Of a DNA stretch of 15,161 bases, positions 1 to 5,148 are shown piece by piece. Position numbers and translations under genes: made by a program. Position 1 is the first letter of the stretch, and each line of letters opens with the position of its first letter. The stretch is from contig JALRKU010000089.1 in NCBI GenBank assembly GCA_023254755.1, positions 1-15,161 of the forward strand, read 5' to 3'. The notes beneath the pieces are model-generated. The model was not told the origin of the DNA. It did no database searches and was given only the letters and a program-made list of their open reading frames with translations. The stretch is from Aeromicrobium sp. (GTDB taxonomy: Bacteria > Actinomycetota > Actinomycetes > Propionibacteriales > Nocardioidaceae).

Positions 1-714
1 GCGTTCGGGTACGAGATCGGGCACGTCCTGCGCGACGGTCTCGAGCGCATGTACGGCGCGGGCACCGACGACGACCGGTCGCGCGACGTCATCTACTACC
101 TGACCGTCTACAACGAGCCGTATGTCCAGCCGGTCCAGCCCGAGGGGATCGACACCGAGGGTCTGCTGAAGGGCGCCTACCTGCTCAAGGGCGCCGACGG
201 AGCCCGCGCCCGCGTCATGGCGTCCGGCGTGGCGGTCCCGTGGGCGCTCGAGGCGCAGCAGGTGCTGGCCGAGAAGTACGGCGTCGCGGTCGACGTGTGG
301 TCGGTGACCTCGTGGAACGAGATCGCCCGCGACGCGATCGACGTCGAGCGCTGGAACTTCAACCACCCCGGCGAGGAGCCCCGCGTGCCGTGGATCTCCC
401 AGCGACTGGCCGGCTCGGAGATCCCCAGCGTCGCGGTGAGCGACTACATGCGCGCCGTGCCCGACCAGATCTCACGCTGGATGCCCGGACCGTGGCAGTC
501 GCTGGGCACCGACGGCTTCGGCTTCGCCGACACCCGCGCCGCGGCACGCCGCTTCTTCCAGGTCGACACCGCGTCGATCGTGGTCGGCGTGCTGTCCGAG
601 CTGGCGCAGCGCGGCGAGATCGACCGCTCGGTCGTCGCCGAGGCGTTCACGTCGCTGCGCGTCGACGACCCGACGGCCGTCGCCGGCGTCGCGCAGGAGG
701 GCGGCGACGCGTAG
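1..714 (+). CDS. aceE: Pyruvate dehydrogenase E1 component, homodimeric type (C-terminal part)
   Basis: This is the last 237 residues of the single-chain E1 of the pyruvate dehydrogenase complex, which decarboxylates pyruvate with thiamine diphosphate and reductively acetylates the lipoyl group of E2 in the cytoplasm. The frame is open from base 1 and ends at the TAG at 712-714, so the 5' part lies outside the window. The stretch YYLTVYNEPYVQP, followed by a GLLKGAYLL segment, is typical of AceE just before its C-terminal transketolase-like domain. The ending (LSELAQRGEIDRSVVAEAF) also matches the family. Homodimeric AceE is usually about 900 residues, so roughly a quarter is present. The ATG at 49 is internal, not a start. 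No terminator is evident before the next gene. The family call is firm and the part seen shows no defect. Confidence 0.93.
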   Translation, partial: AFGYEIGHVLRDGLERMYGAGTDDDRSRDVIYYLTVYNEPYVQPVQPEGIDTEGLLKGAYLLKGADGARARVMASGVAVPWALEAQQVLAEKYGVAVDVWSVTSWNEIARDAIDVERWNFNHPGEEPRVPWISQRLAGSEIPSVAVSDYMRAVPDQISRWMPGPWQSLGTDGFGFADTRAAARRFFQVDTASIVVGVLSELAQRGEIDRSVVAEAFTSLRVDDPTAVAGVAQEGGDA

Positions 715-765
715 CCGTCCAGACGGTTGCGGAGGGCGACCAGTGGCTGATGCGAGGGCTCGTCC

Positions 766-771
766 TAGGAT
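766..771 (+). promoter_or_regulatory. Putative -10 element (TAGGAT) for the PAP2 gene
   Basis: TAGGAT lies 7 nt before the ATG at 779, which would place the transcription start on or next to the start codon (leaderless mRNA). No convincing -35 is visible. The AGGA inside the hexamer could instead act as a Shine-Dalgarno sequence, so this element alone is ambiguous. It is listed because the same spacing recurs at other genes in the window. Confidence 0.45.
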
Positions 772-778
772 CGGGCTC

Positions 779-1852
779 ATGCGTCGAACGATGGCGGCCC
801 TTCGCGACTGGCCCTACACCTTCGCGGTCGCGCTGTCCCTGGCCGTCGGCATCACCGCGATCGTCGCCTCGCGCGAGCTCGGCATCGGGCTGAAGGACCC
901 CGAGGGGTTCCTCGGTCCGGCCTACGTCCGCCTACCGTTCATCGGTCTGCTGTTCTTCGTGGTCGGCGTCGGCCTGCTCGCGGGGTGGCGCGCCTGCATC
1001 AAACACCAGATGTCGTTCACCGACGCGGTCGGCGACATCATCCGCAACGAATGGTCATGGGCACGCGTCGGCAACATCGCGACGGGCCTGCTGGCGTTCT
1101 ACGTCTGCTACGTCAGCTACCGCAACCTCAAGAGCTACCTGCCGAAGATCCGCACGTCCGACGGACAGCCGATCCTCTACGACAGCGACATGCTGCGGCT
1201 CGACCACTGGCTGATGTTCGGCCACAACCCCGCACCGCTGCTGCACGACCTGCTGGGCACGAACGTCGCGGCGCAGGTGCTCGCGGTGTCGTACGTGTTC
1301 TACCTCCCGCTCATCCCGCTCGTGCTGGGGGCGCTGCTGGTCTGGAACCGCGACATGTCGCTCGGCGCCTGGTTCGCGACGGCGCTCAGCCTCAACTGGG
1401 TGCTCGGCACGATCAGCTACTACCTGGTGCCGACGCTCGGTCCCGGCTTCGCGCAGCCGTCGATGTTCGCCGACCTCCCCGAGAACCCGGCCTCGACGCT
1501 GCAGAACGCGCTCTTCCGCGGTGGCAGCCAGTTCAAGGAGGACCCGAGCGGCGACCACATCTACGGCATCGCGGGCTTCGCGTCGCTGCACGTGTCGGTC
1601 GTCGTCACGGCGTGCCTGTTCTTCGAGCGCACGGGCCAGAAGCTGGTCGTGCGGATCTGCGCATGGGCGTTCCTGTGCACCACGGTCCTGGCGACCATCT
1701 ACTTCGGCTGGCACTACCTCGCCGACGACGTCGCCGGCGCGCTGATCGGCTGGCTGTCGGTCTCGATCGGCGCCTGGGCCTCGGGCAACCGCGGCCGAAG
1801 ACGACGGCGACACGTCGAGACGATCCCGGAGGCACCGGTCCCCGCGGCCTGA
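779..1852 (+). CDS. PAP2-superfamily integral membrane protein (PAP2_3 / IPC-synthase-like)
   Basis: A 357-residue multi-pass membrane protein with about seven or eight hydrophobic segments. The C-terminal half has the PAP2 layout of the inositol-phosphorylceramide-synthase-like branch: YYLVPTLGPGF, then GFASLHVS (in place of the classical PSGH motif), then GWHYLADDVAGALIG supplying the His and Asp of the third motif. Family members act on lipid phosphates or transfer phospho-head groups at the membrane; the substrate here cannot be read from the sequence. The start is uncertain. ATG 779 is preceded by a TAGGAT -10 at leaderless spacing. GTG 743, in frame and 12 codons upstream, has a good GGAGGG ribosome site 6 nt before it. 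I prefer 779 because the window shows a consistent leaderless pattern. The gene converges on the alpha/beta hydrolase, with only 10 nt between the two stop codons. Confidence 0.85.
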   Translation: MRRTMAALRDWPYTFAVALSLAVGITAIVASRELGIGLKDPEGFLGPAYVRLPFIGLLFFVVGVGLLAGWRACIKHQMSFTDAVGDIIRNEWSWARVGNIATGLLAFYVCYVSYRNLKSYLPKIRTSDGQPILYDSDMLRLDHWLMFGHNPAPLLHDLLGTNVAAQVLAVSYVFYLPLIPLVLGALLVWNRDMSLGAWFATALSLNWVLGTISYYLVPTLGPGFAQPSMFADLPENPASTLQNALFRGGSQFKEDPSGDHIYGIAGFASLHVSVVVTACLFFERTGQKLVVRICAWAFLCTTVLATIYFGWHYLADDVAGALIGWLSVSIGAWASGNRGRRRRRHVETIPEAPVPAA

Positions 1853-1864
1853 GCCCGTCGGGCT
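1852..1864. terminator. Small dyad between convergent stop codons
   Basis: AGCCC-GTC-GGGCT forms a 5-bp GC-rich hairpin with a 3-nt loop. It overlaps both the TGA of the PAP2 gene (1850-1852) and the TAG of the hydrolase (1863-1865). It may act as a weak bidirectional terminator, but there is no T-tract and the stem is short. Confidence 0.3.
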
Positions 1865-2828
1865 ACAGCGCGACGTCCTCCGCGGCGTCGTCGACCGCCG
1901 CGACGACCGGCGGCACCTCGGTGAGCTGTCCCTGCTCGCCGCGGCGCAGCAGCGCCCGCCACCGCTTGCGCTGGTACGTGGCCGCCGGGTGCGTCTCGAC
2001 GAACTCGAGGAGCAGCCGCACGAACTCCTCGGGATGGTCCTTGTGCGGGAAGTGCCCCGAGTTCTCCAGGACGTGCACGTCGGAGACCTCGGTGGGCGCC
2101 GCCTCGGCGTGGGTGGCCGGGATGACCACGTCGTCGCGCCCCCAGACGACCATGACGGGCATGAGTCGGGCCAGGTAGCCGCGGTCGGTCATGGTGACGA
2201 ACTGGCCGCGCCAGTCGAGCACGTGGCTGGTGACGCGCTGCACGGCCGTGCGGGTGGCCGGGTCGGCCAGCGACTCGTAGATGCGAGCGACCTCGTCGAG
2301 GTCGCGGGTCGCCGTCATCGGCAGGTGGGACAGCGCCGTCATGGTGCGGCTGACGAGCGGCCGCCACGGACGGAGGGTCGCGACGCGCAGCGCCGCACTG
2401 CTGCCGGGCACCGTCAGGAAGCGGATCAGCGGCGTGACGTCCTTGCCGAGGCCACCGGTGGCCACCAGGACGACCCGCTCGGTGCGCTCGGGGAACTGGT
2501 ACGCGAACTGCATCGCGACGCCGCCGCCGAAGCTGTGGCCGACCACGGTGACCTCGTCGATGCCGAGGATGGTCAGCAGGTCGCGCATCCCGTTGGCGTA
2601 GCCGCCCAGTGAGTAGTCGGCGTCGGGCTTGTCGGACTCGCCGTGACCCAGGAGGTCGGGGGCGATGACGGTGAAGTGCTTGGCCAGCTCGGGGATGACC
2701 GGGAGCCACGTCGAGGAGTCGCAGGCCAGCCCGTGCAGCAGCAGGAGCGCGGGGCCCTGGCCCTGGATGCGGAACGCCCGGCGGTATCCGTGGACGACGA
2801 CGTACTGGACGTCCTGCGCGCTCTCCAT
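1863..2828 (-). CDS. Alpha/beta-fold hydrolase
   Basis: A 321-residue alpha/beta hydrolase. With the start at 2828, the oxyanion-hole segment is LLLLHGLACDSSTW (about residues 28-41), the nucleophile elbow is VVGHSFGGG (Ser99), the acid is in WGRDDVVIP (Asp233) and the catalytic His is in NSGHFPHKDHP (His259). The order and spacing suit esterases, thioesterases, epoxide hydrolases and meta-cleavage hydrolases; the substrate is not deducible. There is no signal peptide, so it is probably cytoplasmic. ATG 2828 was chosen because a TACGAT -10 lies 6 nt upstream; ATG 2831 is adjacent, and GTG 2852 would put the -10 inside the gene. It is divergent from the ACP fusion (91 nt apart). A hydrolase next to a carrier protein makes acyl release an attractive guess, but that is inference only. 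Confidence 0.88.
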   Translation of the reverse strand: MESAQDVQYVVVHGYRRAFRIQGQGPALLLLHGLACDSSTWLPVIPELAKHFTVIAPDLLGHGESDKPDADYSLGGYANGMRDLLTILGIDEVTVVGHSFGGGVAMQFAYQFPERTERVVLVATGGLGKDVTPLIRFLTVPGSSAALRVATLRPWRPLVSRTMTALSHLPMTATRDLDEVARIYESLADPATRTAVQRVTSHVLDWRGQFVTMTDRGYLARLMPVMVVWGRDDVVIPATHAEAAPTEVSDVHVLENSGHFPHKDHPEEFVRLLLEFVETHPAATYQRKRWRALLRRGEQGQLTEVPPVVAAVDDAAEDVAL

Positions 2829-2834
2829 CATCAC

Positions 2835-2840
2835 ATCGTA
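2835..2840 (-). promoter_or_regulatory. Putative -10 element (TACGAT) for the alpha/beta hydrolase
   Basis: On the minus strand TACGAT is followed by 6 nt and then the ATG at 2828, the spacing expected for a leaderless transcript. The motif contains no Shine-Dalgarno-like core, so it reads as a promoter element rather than a ribosome site. Confidence 0.5.
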
Positions 2841-2862
2841 GGGACGACCCACCGGCGCCGTC

Positions 2863-2875
2863 GTTGCGCGGCAAC
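2863..2875. repeat. Inverted repeat in the divergent hydrolase/ACP intergenic region
   Basis: GTTGC-GCG-GCAAC is a perfect 5-bp dyad with a 3-nt centre. It lies between the -10 elements of the two divergent genes, 23 bp from the hydrolase -10 and 32 bp from the ACP -10. A shared operator is possible. The dyad is short and may be chance in GC-rich DNA. Confidence 0.25.
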
Positions 2876-2907
2876 AGGTGTGACGTACGCCTCATGGTGG
2901 GCTGGCC

Positions 2908-2913
2908 TAGACT
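2908..2913 (+). promoter_or_regulatory. Putative -10 element (TAGACT) for the ACP fusion gene
   Basis: TAGACT is followed by 6 nt and then the GTG at 2920. This fits a leaderless mRNA and supports GTG 2920 as the start. No purine-rich ribosome site lies at normal spacing. A GTGACG sequence at 2880-2885 is -35-like but 22 nt away, which is too far for confidence. Confidence 0.55.
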
Positions 2914-2919
2914 CGTGGG

Positions 2920-3801
2920 GTGCCGAAGCCAGCCGACGTCGAAGCCGAGCTCGCCGACATCGTCTCGCGTGTCCTCGGGTGCGATCCCGACGACGTCGTG
3001 CCCGGCGCGTCGCTCGTCGAGCTCGGCGCGGACTCGCTCACGATCGTCGAGATCGGCGAGGAGCTGGGACGCCGGTTCGACCTCTACCTGACCGACCAGA
3101 CCATCGACGGTCTGCGCACGGTCGACGACGCCGTGCGCGCGGTCGTGCGGCACGACGGCAGCGGTCCCACGGCTCACGACGCGCCACCGGTGCCCGCCCA
3201 CCCGCTGTCCTCCACAGCCCCGAACGGGACTCTCGGCGCCCAGGAGACCGACGGCGCCGCGACCTCGCTGCTCGACGACGGCCCTCCCGTCGACCCCGAG
3301 GTGGCCGGACGACGCGCGTGGCGAGCGACGCGCTGGCTGGCGGTCGTCGGCGTGGTCATCGGTGGTGGCATCGGTCTGGTGCTGGCCGCCCTCGTCGGGG
3401 CGAGCGGTCTCGGCGACGTCGACCTGCCGCCGCTGCCCTCGTCGACGACCGCGGCTCCGACCCCGACCGCCACGACGCCGTCCCCGTCCCCGACGCCCAC
3501 TGACGAGGCCACGGACACGACACCCGAGCCGACGCTGACGGCGGAGAAGTCGCAGGTCGCGCCGGGCGAGCGCTTCATCCTGTCGGGCAGCTTCCCCGAG
3601 CTGGGCGAAGGTGCGGTGCTGCAGGTCGAGGTGCGCGAGAACGGCGGTTCGTGGGACGAGTTCCCCGTCAAGGCCCAGACCCGCGACGGCGGAGAGTTCA
3701 GGACCGAGCTCTACACCTCGCGCACGGGCGCCCGCGAGTTCCGTCTGAGGTCGATCGAGACCGACGAGACCACGCCGGTCGTCAAGGTCACGATCGGCTG
3801 A
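2920..3801 (+). CDS. Acyl carrier protein domain fused to a transmembrane helix and an Ig-like extracellular domain
   Basis: A 293-residue protein with three parts. Residues 1-78 are an acyl/peptidyl carrier domain: VELGADSLTIVEIGEELG carries the phosphopantetheine-attachment Ser39 in a GADSL motif, inside an acidic helical bundle. Residues 130-160 hold an Arg-rich flank (RRAWRATRW) and one hydrophobic helix; by the positive-inside rule the carrier domain is cytoplasmic and the rest outside. Residues 170-203 are a Pro/Thr/Ser linker. Residues 204-293 look like a beta-sandwich of the bacterial Ig/FN3 type (VAPGERFILSGSF, then GSWDEF, GGEFRTEL, TGAREFRLRS). ACPs are normally soluble proteins of about 80 residues, so this architecture is unusual. 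The start is GTG 2920, supported by the -10 six nt upstream. No synthase is adjacent; the neighbours are a divergent hydrolase and, 3 nt away and convergent, DUF3145. The domain reading is strong; the acyl load and function are unknown. Confidence 0.85.
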   Translation: MPKPADVEAELADIVSRVLGCDPDDVVPGASLVELGADSLTIVEIGEELGRRFDLYLTDQTIDGLRTVDDAVRAVVRHDGSGPTAHDAPPVPAHPLSSTAPNGTLGAQETDGAATSLLDDGPPVDPEVAGRRAWRATRWLAVVGVVIGGGIGLVLAALVGASGLGDVDLPPLPSSTTAAPTPTATTPSPSPTPTDEATDTTPEPTLTAEKSQVAPGERFILSGSFPELGEGAVLQVEVRENGGSWDEFPVKAQTRDGGEFRTELYTSRTGAREFRLRSIETDETTPVVKVTIG

Positions 3802-3804
3802 TCG

Positions 3805-4320
3805 TCAGACCACCTGGTGCAGCCAACGCACGGGTGCGCCCTCGCCGGCGTGCCGGAACGGCTCCAGCTCCGCGTCCCACCGCACCCCAAGAAGCGCGTC
3901 GAGCGCCGTGTCGAGGTCGACCTCGCCCGACGCCGCCTTGGCGCGGATCGCCTTGATCCGGTCCTCGGGGATGAGGATGTCTCCGTGCAGGCCCACCATC
4001 GCGTGCTGCAGGCCCAGCGTCGGCGTGTAGGAGTAGCGGCAGCCCTCGGTGGTCGACGTCGGCTCCTCGGTGACCTCGAACCGCAGCTGCTCCCAGCCGC
4101 GCAGCGACGACGCGATCGCAGCGGCGGTGCCGGCCGGCGCCTGCCACGACAGCTCGGCCCGGTAGGTGCCGTTCTCGGCCGGCTGCTTCACCCAGGCGAG
4201 GTCGGCTCGGTCTCCGAGCACGTTGGCCACGGCCCACTCCACGTGCGGCAGCATGGCCGACGGTGCAGAGTGCACGAAAAGGACGCCCCGCGTCGGGGGC
4301 TGCGGCGTTGTGAACTTCAT
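3805..4320 (-). CDS. DUF3145 domain-containing protein
   Basis: A 171-residue protein that I recognise as the actinobacterial DUF3145 family from its N-terminal RGVLFVHSAPSAMLPHVEWA and the downstream WVKQPAENGTYRAEL. The family is widely conserved in Actinobacteria; its function is unknown and none is assigned here. There is no signal peptide or membrane segment, so it is probably cytoplasmic. The start at ATG 4320 is well supported by a GGGAGGC Shine-Dalgarno at 4325-4331, 4 nt upstream. This is one of the few clearly leadered starts in the window. A candidate promoter with a palindrome over its -10 lies about 50 nt further upstream (4368-4402). The 3' end is only 3 nt from the stop of the convergent ACP fusion gene. 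Confidence 0.92.
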   Translation of the reverse strand: MKFTTPQPPTRGVLFVHSAPSAMLPHVEWAVANVLGDRADLAWVKQPAENGTYRAELSWQAPAGTAAAIASSLRGWEQLRFEVTEEPTSTTEGCRYSYTPTLGLQHAMVGLHGDILIPEDRIKAIRAKAASGEVDLDTALDALLGVRWDAELEPFRHAGEGAPVRWLHQVV

Positions 4321-4367
4321 CGGTGCCTCCCTGGCTCGCCTTCCCCAGCGTCAGCAGTGGCACCTCT

Positions 4368-4402
4368 GGTCACAGTGTGACCGATATCGACCGGCAGGAC
4401 AA
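4368..4402 (-). promoter_or_regulatory. Candidate DUF3145 promoter with a perfect operator-like palindrome
   Basis: On the minus strand TTGTCC (4397-4402), a 17-bp spacer and CACACT (4374-4379) make a plausible -35/-10 pair. The predicted start near 4367 gives a leader of about 47 nt carrying the GGGAGGC ribosome site. A perfect 15-bp palindrome, GGTCACA-G-TGTGACC (4368-4382), sits across the -10, where a bound dimeric regulator would block transcription. The -10 itself is a weak match. This stretch lies between DUF3145 and the HAD phosphatase gene. Confidence 0.45.
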
Positions 4403-4428
4403 CATCTGTGTGATTTCGTCGCCGCAGG

Positions 4429-4860
4429 TCAGCGCACCAGATGACGCTCCTGGACGCCCTTTTGCGCCCACAGGTCGAGCACCTCGTGCTGGTCGTCCCA
4501 CGCCGCGATCGGACGGAACCCGTCCTCGACGAGGTGGTCCCAGATCTCGCCCTTGACGACGAGGTCCTTGCGGTAGTCGCCGACGATCCGCAGGTACAGG
4601 CCGTCGTACGGGATGTCGTGCTGCTCGAGCCAGATGATCGCCTGGTCGCGCCAGATGAACTCGCGCGAGGTCACCACCACGACCGCTCTGCCGTCGGCGT
4701 GGTCCGCCCGGGCCGCGTCGGCCACGTCGGCGTGCGGCGGGCAGTCGGCAGCCGCCGCGTGGAAGGCGTGGAAGTTCCGCTCCTCGCCCTCCAGGTGGTG
4801 CTGGATCGACGACGTGTCGCACAGACACCCGTCGAGGTCGTAGATCACCGCGTCGCGCAT
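4429..4860 (-). CDS. HAD-superfamily phosphatase resembling the PNKP / T4 PseT 3'-phosphatase domain
   Basis: A 143-residue stand-alone HAD domain. Motif I is IYDLDGCLCD (nucleophile Asp8, acid/base Asp10). Motif II is VVVVTSREFIW (Thr64/Ser65). The motif III lysine is in YRKDLVVKGE, and motif IV is AAWDDQHEV (Asp122/Asp123). The compact layout and the ASREF/TSREF-like segment resemble the phosphatase half of polynucleotide kinase/phosphatases, where it removes 3'-phosphates from nucleic acid ends. No kinase domain is attached, and other small-molecule phosphatases are possible. A stretch rich in His and Cys (residues 21-44) fills the place of a small cap. ATG 4860 is supported by an extended -10 placed 7 nt upstream. 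It is divergent from tRNA-Met and lies 108 nt upstream of DUF3145, which appears to have its own promoter. Confidence 0.8.
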   Translation of the reverse strand: MRDAVIYDLDGCLCDTSSIQHHLEGEERNFHAFHAAAADCPPHADVADAARADHADGRAVVVVTSREFIWRDQAIIWLEQHDIPYDGLYLRIVGDYRKDLVVKGEIWDHLVEDGFRPIAAWDDQHEVLDLWAQKGVQERHLVR

Positions 4861-4867
4861 GGCACCG

Positions 4868-4876
4868 ATGATGCCA
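4868..4876 (-). promoter_or_regulatory. Putative extended -10 (TGG-CATCAT) for the HAD phosphatase gene
   Basis: On the minus strand a TGN extension and CATCAT are followed by 7 nt and the ATG at 4860, compatible with a leaderless transcript. It stands back to back with the -10 of the tRNA-Met gene, 13 bp away. Confidence 0.4.
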
Positions 4877-4889
4877 GTGGCGCGCTGGA

Positions 4890-4895
4890 TAGGGT
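4890..4895 (+). promoter_or_regulatory. Putative -10 element (TAGGGT) for tRNA-Met
   Basis: TAGGGT lies 9 nt before the mature 5' end of the tRNA, giving a very short pre-tRNA leader. No good -35 is visible; the expected place overlaps the divergent HAD promoter. Confidence 0.45.
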
Positions 4896-4904
4896 GGCGC
4901 CCGA

Positions 4905-4978
4905 GGGGCGGTAGCTCAGCTGGTCAGAGCAAGGGACTCATAATCCCCGGGTCGCGGGTTCAAGTCCCGCCCGCCCTA
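4905..4978 (+). tRNA. tRNA with CAU anticodon, probably elongator tRNA-Met
   Basis: A cloverleaf of 74 nt can be drawn by eye. The acceptor GGGGCGG pairs with CCGCCCT, the D-stem is GCTC/GAGC, the anticodon loop is CTCATAA (anticodon CAU), and the T-arm is GCGGG-TTCAAGT-CCCGC, with A73 as discriminator. CCA is not encoded. Position 1:72 is a G:U wobble and 27:43 is an A:C mismatch. The normal C11 in the D-stem and the paired, wobbled acceptor end argue against the initiator tRNA. A CAU anticodon can also belong to tRNA-Ile2, modified by TilS to read AUA, and that alternative is not excluded here. Confidence 0.9.
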
Positions 4979-5015
4979 CGCAGCGCCCCGCGCAGGACGA
5001 GCAGATCCTGTCGAC

Positions 5016-5052
5016 GCACGAGGCCGGACCCGTCTCGGGTCCGGCCTCGTGC
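5016..5052. terminator. Bidirectional terminator between convergent tRNA genes
   Basis: GCACGAGGCCGGACCC (5016-5031), a GTCTC loop (5032-5036) and its exact complement (5037-5052) form a perfect 16-bp, very GC-rich hairpin. It lies between the 3' ends of tRNA-Met (plus) and tRNA-Asn (minus), where a terminator for both would be expected. There is no T-tract on either strand, which is common for actinobacterial terminators. Confidence 0.8.
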
Positions 5053-5053
5053 T

Positions 5054-5069
5054 GATCTCCGCGGAGATC
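5054..5069. repeat. Perfect 16-bp palindrome beside the terminator
   Basis: GATCTCCGCGGAGATC is fully self-complementary and begins 2 nt after the long hairpin. In addition AGCAGATC (5000-5007) is complementary to GATCTGCT (5066-5073), so an 8-bp outer stem could close over the 16-bp hairpin in competition with this palindrome. Its role is unknown; it may be part of the termination structure. Confidence 0.6.
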
Positions 5070-5072
5070 TGC

Positions 5073-5148
5073 TGGCTCCTCCACTTGGACTCGAACCAAG
5101 AACCTGCCGATTAACAGTCGGCTGCTCTGCCAATTGAGCTATAGAGGA
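5073..5148 (-). tRNA. tRNA-Asn(GUU)
   Basis: On the minus strand the acceptor TCCTCTA pairs with TGGAGGA (one U:G wobble). The D-stem is GCTC/GAGC, the anticodon stem is GCCGA/TCGGC around the loop CTGTTAA (anticodon GUU), the T-arm is CTTGG-TTCGAGT-CCAAG, and the discriminator is G73 at 5076. CCA appears to be encoded (5073-5075). The mature 5' end is at 5148. The sigma-like coding frame enters this gene on the same strand and stops at TAA 5113-5111, built from U36, A37 and A38. dnaG and tRNA-Asn are also near neighbours in mycobacteria. Confidence 0.95.

Noticed and set aside
743..778. GTG 743 as start of the PAP2 protein, with GGAGGG 6 nt upstream.
   Set aside because: Not excluded, but ATG 779 fits the leaderless spacing seen at other genes and the extra 12 residues look unconserved.
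3471..3540. Low-complexity repeat in the ACP fusion gene.
   Set aside because: It is the Pro/Thr/Ser linker between the membrane helix and the Ig-like domain; codons vary and there is no DNA-level tandem repeat.
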